From Acanthococcus lagerstroemiae (taxonomy: Eukaryota; Arthropoda; Insecta; Hemiptera; Eriococcidae), in the NCBI GenBank assembly GCA_031841125.1, contig CM063109.1, positions 65,850,914 through 65,914,913 on the forward strand: 64,000 nucleotides of DNA, in the 5' to 3' direction. The notes under the pieces were generated by a model, which ran no database searches, was not told the origin of the DNA, and saw only the letters and a list, made by a program, of their open reading frames with translations. The first letter of the stretch is position 1, and every line of letters begins with the position of its first letter. This document shows positions 34,178 through 44,716 of this stretch, one piece after another. The position numbers and the translations under genes were made by a program.

Positions 34178-34287
34178 GGTGTGGTGGGACGTATGGCGAT
34201 GCACGCATGCCAAAGTAGCCCCTGAGACACCGCGCCCCCGGCACCGGAAACTACCCTTTCGGGTATCGCATCAGTACCGAGGGGACC
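34178..34287 (+). repeat. ~110 bp GC-rich interspersed repeat, copy 2, with 13 bp target duplication
   Basis: The unit starts GGTGTGGTGGGACG and ends TACCGAGGGGACC. It is flanked by TAATACTCAGAAT (34165-34177) and TAATACACAGAAT (34288-34300), 12 of 13 identical. On the complementary strand the end of the unit can fold as CCCC-GGTAC-TACCC-GAAA-GGGTA-GTGCC-GGGG, a nested stem closed by a GAAA tetraloop. No open frame is conserved. I cannot assign it to a known SINE, tRNA, 5S or snRNA. Confidence 0.75.
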
Positions 34288-34300
34288 TAATACACAGAAT

Positions 34301-35695
34301 GTGACTAACACTAATTATTCACCTATTTATTCATCGCTCTCTTTCCGGCATCCATAGTCGGTATTCTCTGCTTTGGGGGGAGGGGGGTCGAGGATGGGGC
34401 CAGCTCTATATCAAACACGATTTGTATTATATTTGCGGCGTTAATTAACACATTAGGTAAGTTAGAGTAATAAAGAGGGAAGAGATTTACATTTTTTAGA
34501 TTTTTCATCTTATGTTAAGAATAAAGGGTGATAATTGGGAGAAGAAATAATTGTTTGCTATACCCCGGAAAAGTCCGAGTCACCGCCTTCGCATCGATGT
34601 TAAAATCTACGAAAATCAGGTGTTTTTTTAGAAAAGTTGTTAAGGGGGTCCGAACTCCCTCCTTATAGCTCGGAGCTATTACCCAGTGTTAAAGATGTAC
34701 AATTTAGGACAACTAAAATTAAATACCAACATTTTAGCTGAAACAATCATCAATGTCAATCACTAATAGCGTATAGCAGACGAGTAACATAAACTACACT
34801 TTTTTCCACCAAATTACGAACGGAAAATCCGATCATATGATAAGATCTTGAAAACACATACCATAAATTTTAAAACTCATTGAAATTCACCGTATTTCGC
34901 ATTATTTCAAACTCTGCCTCCCACATCGGGAATAATTATTCTGCAAGTCTAGTCTTACAGTCAGTGGTTTCCACTCTGCAATTGCACTGTTACACCGAAA
35001 ATTACCGAAAAAAACAACGTTATTTTGTATCAGCTTCTTGCCCACTTTTCATATGTAGGGCAATTAAAGCAGCATTTTACGTTACATGTGCAATTAATGT
35101 AATTAATGGTTTTAATTAATAAAATATCAGTTCAAAAGATCATCTGATAAGATTCTTGTTTATGAGCCATCTTGCGCGAACCTTAAGCGCAGCATCCAAC
35201 CGGCGGCTCGTAATCGTTATCGTTGGTATAATAAGATTTTTTTTTTTAATTCAATAGTACTTATTGGCGCATACCATATTACTGTCAGGTAATAATAGTT
35301 GAAAGGCAAAAAAACAGAATATTAAATACAGTTGCCTAGCAGCTCGAAAATAAATTAACGCGGTAAAGAAAGAGGAAGTGTGAAATTTTTAACTCTCATT
35401 GTGTGTTACTCAAGCCGGCAAAAAGTCCTCTGGGACTGTTGGTTGAAAAAGATGACTGAGCTATGAAAGAAAAGATTGAATAAATTTACTGTCACAAAGC
35501 GGACCCGCTTCGCGGATAATGTCATTGAGTCGGCCAAAGTAAAATTGATGAAAGTAACGCATTGAATGTGATCTTAGCTGCTAATTTCGCAACAACTTTT
35601 CAAGATAATCGAAACTACTAACTTACTTAGGAACCATGATTAAGACTTTGGCAATCCGGTGGAGATTCTTCTTCACAATAGTCTAATTTAACCGA
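34301..35695. other. No gene seen
   Basis: AT-rich. G-run near 34374. GACCCGCTTCGCGG near 35502 is the same word that ends the fold-back element at 39063, but no partner was found here. Confidence 0.45.
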
Positions 35696-35699
35696 TCCT

Positions 35700-36570
35700 T
35701 TTTTATGGGTTTCCCCATGAGGGGGTGTTGGATTAAGCTCGCCAGAACTGACTATAACAGGATAGCAGTAGACTACTAGCCAACAAGTGGACTGCCGCCG
35801 TTCTTTGGTGTGCCTTTAGTAAATTGCTTTCGGAAGTCGGACTCCGCTTTGTCACTCGGTGGGGCTTCTCGAGTTCACCGGTTACCTAGTGGAAACTGAA
35901 GTATGCGTGCCCATTTCGCGCGAATAGGGTAGAGGGACCTATTCTTTAGGCTAGCCGGTGAGTCCAACCCCTGTGCATACTCGACCCAAAACTACCTTGT
36001 ACATCGAGTTGTGAGCCTTGTTTTAGAATTGGATAGTGTCGATACCTTCTGAGGCACCATTGACAATCCTGAATAGTTGCAAGCAACGAGGACCAAGTGA
36101 CGGATGAACCCGCTGAGAGATGGAGATGTGTGACATCAGCTCGTGCCACGAGGGTCTTGTCGGTACCTCTAGTTGGAGTCTCAGCTTGCCACAATTGGAC
36201 TACTGTGTTCAAGATAGGCTCGATGCTCACTGTTCTGCACATTCAAAGGCTCGGGGAACCTGCCACGAGCGAAGCGACCTCACTCAACGAAGGCGTGGTG
36301 TGCAGTCTCATCGCCATTGTCAAAAGGCAAGCAGGCGATTCCCATCTTCAGTGGAGGTACGTGGCGAAAACGTCGTGGCCTAAGAGGGCTTGACCCAGCC
36401 ATAATGACAGTTGGAAGTTGGCCTGAAGGCGTGCGGTATGCTCAGGAATTATAGCTACCTAGTCCATTCTCCCGTTAGTGTTTTCTGCCAATTCCGTTGC
36501 CAGCTGTCAATCGTCTGTATGCGGTATCGCTGTTATAGTTGCCGAAATGGTCTTCTTCAAGAATATTTCC
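35700..36570. other. GC-richer island of unknown origin
   Basis: About 870 bases near 50% G+C with frequent CpG, set in AT-rich DNA. Open frames of 87-98 codons overlap on both strands (35946-36393), none with a recognisable domain. It could be an untranslated region of a LINE or an exonised fragment. I do not recognise it. Confidence 0.4.
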
Positions 36571-36584
36571 TGGAAATTAGACGC

Positions 36585-36790
36585 TGTCACCCTAGTTACC
36601 CGGTTGTCACTTTATGGATAATCAAGTGACAATAAGGTGACGAGAATTTATGCTGGAAAAAAACCCTCGTTACCTGGTTGTCACTTTATGGAACACCAAG
36701 TGACAACAAGGTGGAAAGAATTCATACTGGAAAATTCGACATTGTCACCTCAGTCACCCGCTAGTCACACAGTGTGTCAACTTCCAATTT
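36585..36790. repeat. Tandem hairpin-forming repeat, ~75 bp period
   Basis: GTTACC(C/T)GGTTGTCACTTTATGGA recurs at about 36596 and 36670, and a diverged third unit (AGTCACCCGCTAGTCACAC) follows near 36752. Within each of the first two units TTGTCACTT and AAGTGACAA can pair across a 10-12 base loop. Confidence 0.7.
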
Positions 36791-36799
36791 CATCGACGG

Positions 36800-37750
36800 A
36801 CAGAAGGGTAAAGCACATAGAAATGAAAATTTGATGACTGGTAGAGCGCCATAGAAACCGCAGTGCATCCTATTCGCAGTAATGGTAGCCAAGAATTACT
36901 CATGAGAAGGTAAAATTCAAATAGGATTATAGTAGTTACATTCCAGTAACCAACTAGTCATGCGAATTTAAAGGAGAGTTTTCTTTTCCTCTACAATTTG
37001 GAAATCTTAATTTGCAGATATCCTCTGTGACTTACCATTGATACAAATAACTGGAAAAAAATTCTAAAAATTATACGATGATTTTTGTAGAATATCTAGA
37101 AAATTGTACTCTATGGTACATTATCGCAATTTATTTTCATCATTTTGAAGATATTATATGGGACTTAGAAGCCCTTCAGCTATCGGAAAAAAGCCTAAAA
37201 TTATAACAATTTTTGGTTTTCTGAAAAAATTGGACCATGAGCAATATGGTCGAATTATCTTCATATTTTTACTAACAGTGATAACGAGAAGTGCACCATA
37301 GGCCAATGTGATAAAGCCAACGGCCGAACAATAACATTATTTTGCTACTGCATTAGTCCCTATGTTACTACCAGGTTGCCAATATGGTGCGACTTCTCGT
37401 TCTTCACCCGGTATAAAAGTTAGTGTAAGTTTGTCTTTTTGTGTGATTGTTCGAGGTTGGCGGATGAACCATAAGAGCTGGGTGGTTTGTACTTTCTGGA
37501 TGTGCTCGTATGAACTCGGAATAGGCTTTAGGCTGTAACAAATTTCGGTACCCTAATTAGGAGAGGCTCTACAAAATTCCCCCCCCCCTGTGGGCTCCCT
37601 AATTTTTTTCCAACTTGAACTTTTTGGAATTACTTTACATTGAACTTCATACTATGTCAATATTAGATGGCGGTAACTGTCTCTCTTCAGAGATTATTAG
37701 GAGGTTGAAAATCTGAAATTTCCAAAACGAGCCCAAAACGCCTTCTATGT
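36800..37750. other. No gene seen
   Basis: AT-rich; C-run at about 37580. No recognisable coding, RNA or transposon end. Confidence 0.5.
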
Positions 37751-38264
37751 ATTTAATTGCGTATTATAGAAGAAATATTTAGAAAAGTGGAATGGGAAAA
37801 TATGAGGATACAGATAAATTGTGAAAAACTGAACTATCTAAGATTCGCGGACGATGTTGTACTGATAAGCGGGGATATACACGCTACAGGAAATAGGAGA
37901 AAAAATGACAGAGGTAAGTGCAGAGGCGGGTGTAGAAATAAATACAAGTAAAACAAAACTATTATCCAATATGGAAAGGGAATGTATACCACAATACAAG
38001 AAACGGAAATAGAAAAAATCTCCGAATTCGACTATTTGGGACAGATACAATCGTTTGAAGACAGAACAAAGAGAGAGATAACTAAGAGAATAAATAAAGC
38101 GTGGGTAAGCTTCTGGACTTTAAAAACCATGTACGAAGGTAAAATGAAGATTGAAACAAAGATGAAAATATTGAAAAGATGTGCTCTACCAGTCCTCACC
38201 TATGGAGCCCAAACGTGGGCCCTAACGAAGAAGCTAATAAAAAGGTTAACTACAACAGTGAGAA

Positions 38265-38499
38265 CAGGGATGAAACTAGGGGGCACGGGAGGGCAGCTCC
38301 CCCAAGCCTCCGCCGGAGTTGAGAAATTTTAGTAGATGGATCAAAAGTTGGGAAAATTCAACCAGTCGAAAGAGATTTCTTTGTTTTTCCCTTCGTTGGT
38401 AATAGAAAAAATTTTTATACTTGCGAATTTGAGTTAAGTCAGTTAGAAATTTAGTAATTTTTGCCCCACCCCCAGGAAAAATTCTTCGCTACGTTCCTG
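38265..38499 (+). mobile_element. Non-autonomous hAT-like element, 235 bp, in a LINE
   Basis: Left CAGGGATGAAACTAGGGGG; right inverted CAGGAACGTAGCGAAGAATT. Flanks AGTGAGAA (38257-38264) and AGTGAAAA (38500-38507) agree at 7 of 8. The internal TTGGGAAAATTCAAC and AAGTCAGTTAGAAA words place it in the same family as 13095-13430 and 45749-46114. Confidence 0.8.
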
Positions 38500-38529
38500 A
38501 GTGAAAAGTATGGAACAAAGTATACTAGG

Positions 38530-38632
38530 TCCGGCCACTGATGCGGTACTCGAAAGGGTAGTTTCCGGGGCCGAGGTGCGGTGTCATAGAGGCCACTTTG
38601 GCATGCGTGCATCGCCATACGTCCCACCACAG
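38530..38632 (-). repeat. ~110 bp GC-rich interspersed repeat, copy in a LINE
   Basis: On the minus strand it reads TGGTGGGACGTATGGCGATG...GGAAACTACCCTTTCGAGTA, as in the copy at 34178. Flanked by AGTATACTAGG (38519-38529) and AGCATAATAGG (38633-38643), 9 of 11 alike, and the LINE frame resumes on its far side. The TACTC-GAAA-GGGTA hairpin is kept with a G-U pair. Confidence 0.75.
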
Positions 38633-38984
38633 AGCATAATAGGGTGAAGAATAAAAGACAGTGAAAACCAGAAAAATAGTAGAGGAGACGAGTATGAAAG
38701 ACGTGAGTTGGAGATCAAGAAATTAAAGTGGAATTACGTGGGACATATCGCACATCAAGAAGGGACACGATAGAACAAAATTATCAATGAGTGGTAATCT
38801 TACGACAAGAAAAGAAGGAAAGAAAGCCAGGAACAAAATGGCGTGATGATATAACAAAAATTACGGGGATAATGTGGAAAAAGTAGTCCAAGACCGAAAA
38901 ATATGGAAAAAGGTGGGGAGGCCTGAGTAGTTTGGTGTACGAAATGTATATCTTCTGTTGTATGTATTTATCAAAATGCAGAAC

Positions 38985-39430
38985 TATACAAATAAAAGGC
39001 TGATATTAATTACCATCCCAAAGATTTCAGTTTTCGGAAACCATTTTCAGCATTTATATTCCAACCAGCTGACCCGCTTCGCGGCTCACTTAGACCGTGA
39101 GCTAACGTAAGTTGGCTAAGGTGAGCTGGCTAAAGTGAGTTGGGTTAAATGAGTTAGATGGGGATGCTAAAATTAGAAAGAAAAAGAACTATTTGACGAA
39201 GTTACAAGGGGGTTCAGACCTCCTGGACACTTGCTCTTCAAGTTACATTGCATTCATTCGGAATGTCCTGATTCGTTTGAAATTTATCGCTTCATGTTTG
39301 TGTTGTTTAGACAATGATGTTGGGGTTTTTAAAAATTCAACTGGATAATTAGAATATAAATGCTGAATATGGTTTCCAAAAACTGAAATCTTTGGGATAG
39401 TAATTAATATCAGCCTTTTATTTGTGTAGT
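38985..39430. repeat. LINE tail and its inverted copy around the fold-back left end
   Basis: AAATAAAAGGCTGATATT...CAGCATTTATATTC at 38985-39060 reappears inverted at about 39348-39425. It shows that a piece of the neighbouring LINE end was duplicated in inverse orientation inside the left part of the fold-back element. Confidence 0.7.
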
Positions 39431-41697
39431 GAACGCAAAGTGACTTGAAGAGCAGGTGTCCAGTAGGTCTGGACCCCCCTTGCAACTTCCTCAAATAGTT
39501 TTTTTTTAACCTAATTTTAGCACTCCCTAGTAAGGGCTTCACTTGATACCACTTTTCTGCCCCCTCCCCAGACTCCACCATTTTATGTTACAGACTATGT
39601 GTAGGTTTTTCAACACCAGCGTCACTTCAGACCAGTCTACCCCTAAGGGATCACAGTCCATTCTCGAGACAAGCCCGGAATATTTTCCCGAATGGCTTTT
39701 TCCCGAATAAACATTTTCCCGAATGGATTTTTCCCGAATAGCCTCAATTAACCATAAAATGTATACCAAAAAAGACTAATTTTTCAAGAGTCTGGATAAG
39801 CGAGCACCTCTACCTTCGAAGAAGTCAGATATGTTACAAGTTGTGAAAAGTGACCCCGACTATAAAAGAAAATGTAGAATATTTTTGATCATTTTCCTGA
39901 ATAGGGTAAATGGACTATCTTATAGATTCTGTATGAACCGATATACTCCACTTTAGAAGAAATCAGTGACAGCTAACAACAACCAACTACCAAAAAAAAA
40001 AAAAAAAAAAAGACAAAATTTAATGAGAAATAGACCAGATAGCGAATATTTTTCGAACATTCTATGTGAAATTTGAATGAAGAACAAATATAGGTGATTT
40101 TGTGAGACCTTCAGCTCCCGAATGGATTTTTTCCCGAATAAAAATTTCCTAAAACACGCGATTGAAATCAAAATCGAATAATTTGAACGTAAAACGCGAA
40201 AAAAATCAATCAAAAACAGTATCGACTACCCCTATTTTGAGCAAAAAATCGAACATAGGAAACACTACCCACCCTTCCCCTTGTTTCGAGTAAAAAAATG
40301 CAGAATTGTCAAAATCAATGAATCTATTAAAGAAGCCCTGGCCCCAGTCGTGTAACAAATTAATATAGTTCATTGAGTCTATTCGGGAAAATGTTTATTC
40401 GGGATTCTCAATTTTTGATTTTGGTTGCGTGTTTTATGTTCAAAATGCTCGAAATAGGAGCAAGGGCTCTTGATAGTCGGTCTGTCTATCTGAGGGGGAG
40501 GATATTGTTGTCTGGATAGACACTTTTTTGATTGATTTTTTCACGTTTTATGTTCGAAATGCTCAAAATAGGGAAGTGAACTTCTTTGATTTTGAGAATT
40601 CTCCATTTTTTGTTCGAAATAGGGGTGGATGCGTGTTTTTCTGGATTCGAAGTTTTTCTTTATTTGACACGTTTCAGAATCAATGGTTACAAAACTATAT
40701 GAGTCATTATGTCTGTTTAGGAAAATATTTATTCGGGATCTTTGATTTATGGTTACGCGTTTTACGTTCAAACTGTTTGGTTTTTTGCTTGAAATAGGAC
40801 CAGGGCTTCTTCAACAGATTCATTGATATTGACAATTCTGCATTTTTTTGCTCGAAACAAGGAGAAGGGTGGATAGTGTTTCCTATGTTCGATTTTTTGC
40901 TCAAAATAGGGGTAGTCGATACTGTTTTTGATTGATTTTTTTCGCGTTTTACGTTCAAATTGTTCGATTTTGATTTCAATTGCCTGTTTTAGGAAATTTT
41001 TGTTCGGGAAAAAATCCATTCGGGAAAATATTATTCGGGAGCCGAAGGTCTCGCAAAATCATCCATATTTGTTCTTCATTCAAATTTCACGTAGAATGTT
41101 CGAAAAATATTCGCTAGCTGGTCTATTTCTCATTAAATTTCTTTTTTTTTCTTTTTTTTTGGTAGTTGGTTGTTGTTAGCTGTCACTGATTTCTTCTAAG
41201 GTGGAATGTATCGGTTCATACAGATTCTTATAAGATAGTCCAGTTACCCTATTCAGGAAAATGATCAAAAATATTTTACATTTTCTTTTATAGTCGGGGT
41301 CACTTTTCACAACTTGTAACATATCTGACTTCTTCGAAGGTAGAGGTGCTCGCTTATCCAGACTCTTGAAAAATTAGTCTTTTTTGGTATACATTTTATG
41401 GTTAATTGAGGCTATTCGGGAAAAATCCATTCGGGAAAATGTTTATTCGGGAAAAAGCTATTCGGGAAAATATTCCGGACTTGTCTCGAGAATGGACTGT
41501 GATCCCTTAGGGGTAGACTGGTCTGAAGTGACGCTGGTGTTGTAAAACCTACACATAGTCTGTAACATCAAATGGTGGAGTCAGGGGAAGGGGTAGAAAA
41601 GTGGTATCAAGTGACGCCCTTACTACCCCGTCTAACTCACGTAACCCAACTCACTTTAGCCCACGGTGTAGATGAGCCGCGAAGGGGGTCAGCTAGT
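39063..41697. mobile_element. 2.6 kb fold-back element with tandem-repeat arms
   Basis: Outer ends AGCTGACCCGCTTCGCGGCT (39063) and the inverse of AGCCGCGAAGGGGGTCAGCT (to 41696). The long arms (about 39540-40345 and 40850-41635) are near-perfect inverse copies centred near 40580. They include TTTTCCCGAATRR-type tandem words, an A/T run and GATCCCTTAGGGGTAGACTG. The central loop (40345-40850) has direct repeats of a TTTTATGTTCAAAATGCTCGAAATAGG-like sequence. Extra inverted pieces (39165-39245 against 39440-39530) sit in the left part only. Open frames on both strands come from the symmetry. No transposase seen; the layout recalls Foldback-type elements of insects, but homology to them is not shown. 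Confidence 0.75.
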
Positions 41698-43250
41698 ACT
41701 TTATATCACAGGTATACAGAATCATCTGCCAGTTCTTTCTGCGTCGACTACATGAGAAGGTAAATGATAATTACAGGTTGAGAAAAATATAATTTAGTGA
41801 AAAAAATCGTGAGAATGTGTTTTCCTATTAAAAGGGGAGGGGGCTTGCGGCGCGTGTTCGCCTTATCCGATCGAGATGAAACCCTGCTGGGATTTCTTTT
41901 TCAAAATAAGGACGACTCTAATGTACGTATGTACCGAAATTCAGTACATTTTTTGTCAAATTTGATTTCTTTTCCGTCTAATTCCCCTGTAGGAATACGA
42001 AGAGCGAATCCAACCACCCCATTAACAGTTCGGTCTACCGAAAAGCCCCCGAATAAGAATTGAGCTTCTCTTAAATATAGGCTACTGTGTCGATGGAAAA
42101 GATCGATGTTTTTTTCCTTCACTGCGAGTCATCCGAAAGAAAAGCCAATGACACTCTTGAGATAAGAACCCAATTTCCAGTTCACTTCCTGAGTCAGCTG
42201 TGACGTCGGGTTCGAGTCGGTAATGCATTTAAATATAAATTCCAGCGAGTACGCGAGAGTAATTACGCATTCAACGAACTAACAAGAGTAAATTCGTAGA
42301 CTATTACGAATTATGAAAATTTCGTGATTAGCAAAATGATTATTGAGGCTTGTTTTACATTTCTCCTCTTTCTCCGCCATGCTCGCCGCCTTCTTCTGTC
42401 CGTGTACTAGGACTCTGGAACAGCGGAAAGAGGAAGGGGAATATAATCACAGATAAGGAAGAGTTTGGTTGAAGCGACGTCGGACCACGGCGCGGCTAGG
42501 AGGTCGACTACAGCTCGGTCAAGACAGCCTGTCCAGCCTGAGGTAAATGACCCCCGAAAATAATTCCTCGATGAAGTTCAAATCCGCCCAGGCTTTGTTA
42601 ATATACATAAGTACTTCTTTTTTTTTTTCTTTTACTTTTTCTTTTCAAAATATGTTTATTAATTAAATGTGAGAACTATACGTCTCGAGTAGACTTATAA
42701 TTTCTCTCCTTTAATTTAATAATTATTGTTCCTTTATAAAACTGTAATGCTGGCTATAACGAAGCGTGAACTCTGCGCTTCAAATAACTAATATCATGTC
42801 AGATCGGAAGTATATCATAAAGGAAACCAGGTATTATAATTTTTGGAGTACCGAGTATATCAATTTTTGTACCGGAGAGAGACCAGACAGGACTCAGATA
42901 TGATCGCAAAATTATTCGCTCGAAAGACTCGTAAGTGTGGGGAAAATTGAACCGAGAACTTTTGATGAGCTTTTGTTAAAGAAATCACGCCTATGACGTC
43001 ATATTTGTCTGAAATCCCCCCCCCCATTATAAAACATTTAGTCTACCTACGTGTAATCTCGGGCTTCAAGTGTGAAGGGTAATTATACGGAAAGAGATGT
43101 AAATAAGTGATTTATTACATTAGTATAAGGTATCAGCTAGCTATCATATTATAATGAAGGCCAATCAGTGATAATTCATCATTCACACGTCACGGAACGA
43201 AGGTTCGAAAGTTACGCAGTTTATTACCGTTTTACATCTTGAAAATAAAA
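41698..43250. other. No recognised gene; block B-like repeat and a CpG-rich patch
   Basis: 41815-41890 resembles block B of the 14.5-17.3 kb repeat (CTTATCCGATCGAGATGAAAC). Positions 42360-42545 are CpG-rich for this window and end in CCTGAG followed by GTAAAT, which could be a splice donor of a non-coding first exon. No transcript evidence is available. Confidence 0.3.
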
Positions 43251-43254
43251 CCCA

Positions 43255-43560
43255 ATGATAGGTAAAGAGGAAACTAGGATTTTGGAATTTGATTCTTCGA
43301 TCCACTCTTTTCATCCGATCGATATTATAGCAAGTTTGGAAGACGATAATACTCGATCTCGTGTTATTATGTCAAAGCATTTTGCAGCCAGCTTATTTTC
43401 AGCGAAGGGAAAGTTGGATAATTCTACAAAAATGTTGATATTTCAAGGTCGTTTTTCTCGAGGTTTAGAAAAGGTATTTTCAGAATTTTTTTCAATGGAA
43501 TCTCTTGTGTGCATCTTGCTCAACATTTTGGCAACATTGGACATGCAGCAGGGTCAGTAG
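43255..43560 (+). other. Unidentified open frame, 101 codons
   Basis: Opens MIGKEETRILEFDSSIHSFH and reads through acidic and polar stretches to MQQGQ. An overlapping frame from 43509 (MHLAQHFGNIGHAAGSVGED) runs on into the hAT-like element at 43576, so any original reading frame was disrupted there. I recognise no domain. It may be the remnant of an unrecognised element or chance. Confidence 0.2.
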
Positions 43561-43575
43561 GGGAGGATTTGCTGC

Positions 43576-44585
43576 CAGTGGCGTACGTAGGATTCAGTCA
43601 AGGTGGGTGTCTAAGAGAAATTAAAAGGAATTTATGGGGAGAAAAGGGGGGTCCACCCCCGGAAACTTTTTTTTTGAATTTTTCTCACAAAAGTGAATTT
43701 GTAAGCGTTTCATACACCTTTTTTGTATCACACTTTGTCGGAAATTTTGAGAGATAGTAAGACTCATACTCAGTGACAACGGTTATGCTTGATATAGGTA
43801 CTTACAAATGAGTACAAAACATTTGAGAATTGAAAGAATACAGTCAATGTCTGAAGAATAGATAGGCATTAATAACTTTCATAAGAAAAACAGTAATTTG
43901 GAAATCAACTTATTCATCTAACCAGAGCGAATAAAGTGCATTAAATTACCTTTGATCATAAACTAGAGACTTCAAGCTTCAATTTGACATATTATATGAC
44001 TCAAGAAAACCTGTTTTCAGCAATTATGAAAGCTTTAAAGCATACCAATTTTACATGAATTCTTATGGGAACATCAACCTTGATTACCTTTTCAGGAGTC
44101 GACACTAGCGAACCTGGTCACGGTTTTGTCGCCTATGGGTAGAGTAATGTTATTTATTTATTAGCTGCGTAAAGTAGTTAATTATTTGATAAATTATGTT
44201 TGTATTAAGAAGCTAGAACATAGTCTGCGTATCTTCAGTTTGTCTACTATATGAAATTAGGAAGGGGGGGGGATTACCAATTTGTTTAAAATGTGCCTTT
44301 CTAGCGTTTACTAATGAGTGCGGATTTGTGCGGAATTTCCCTTGTTGAAACGGGGAATTTTGGCTGCTCCGACTTGGCCACACTGGTGTATGAGAGTATG
44401 ACATTCACTTGCACTGCATAGAGGCAGCGCTCGCACACAAATGTAGAGTATGGTAACTCAGCTAACAGTTATAACTGAGTTTCCTCAAATTTGGTACCTA
44501 TTTTTTCCCGTTTCATATTTCACTTTTTGTTTTTTTTTGTCAGGGTGTCTAGACACCCAAAACACCCCCCGTGCGTACGCCACTG
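43576..44585. mobile_element. Non-autonomous hAT-like element, 1010 bp
   Basis: Ends CAGTGGCGTACGTAGGATT and inverted CAGTGGCGTACGCACGGGGG; 12 bp of perfect terminal repeat, and GGTGTCTA shared further in. Flanks TTTGCTGC (43568-43575) and TTTGCTCC (44586-44593) agree at 7 of 8. Non-coding interior. Confidence 0.85.
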
Positions 44586-44716
44586 TTTGCTCCAGCCTAT
44601 AAATTGTAACTGTTTCTACATCAACGTCAAAATATAATATTGAATATTGCAAAAATCCACATTTTATTCACTAAATTAAAGAAAAAACTAAATATAAATG
44701 TAATTTATATGATATG

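Larger units (their letters stand above)
37755..38990 (+). pseudogene. RTE-like LINE reverse transcriptase, broken
   Basis: From 37760: IIEEIFRKVEWENMRIQIN, then LRFADDVVLIS, which keeps the catalytic FADD of the palm. After a frameshift, 37982 on: EFDYLGQIQ, REITKRINKAWVSFW, LPVLTYGAQTWALTKK. The frame is cut at 38265 by a hAT-like element and at 38530 by the ~110 bp repeat. Without them the words ...TTTVKSMEQSILG join as in intact relatives. From 38650: RIKDSENQ, KLKWNYVGHIAH, then after a frameshift RKPGTKWRDDITKITG and MWKK. The A-rich 3' end with ACAAATAAAAGGCTGATATT is at about 38980. The family copies itself by target-primed reverse transcription; this copy is dead and lacks an endonuclease domain. 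Confidence 0.85.

Noticed and set aside
34178..34287. Hammerhead-ribozyme reading of CTGATG...GAAA in the ~110 bp repeat
   Set aside because: The conserved A after CUGAUG is missing and there is no stem II between CUGAUG and GAAA; GAAA is better explained as a tetraloop closed by TACCC/GGGTA.
33903..34304. 133-codon plus-strand open frame
   Set aside because: It runs across two copies of the ~110 bp repeat; the copies at 38530 and 47154 do not keep the frame, and no domain is visible.
35946..36393. Frames of 87-98 codons on both strands in the GC-richer island
   Set aside because: Fewer A/T-rich stops make long random frames likely; no domain, and no support for either strand.
40528..41179. 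Several 76-90 codon frames on both strands in the fold-back centre
   Set aside because: They come from direct and inverted repeats of the same non-coding sequence.
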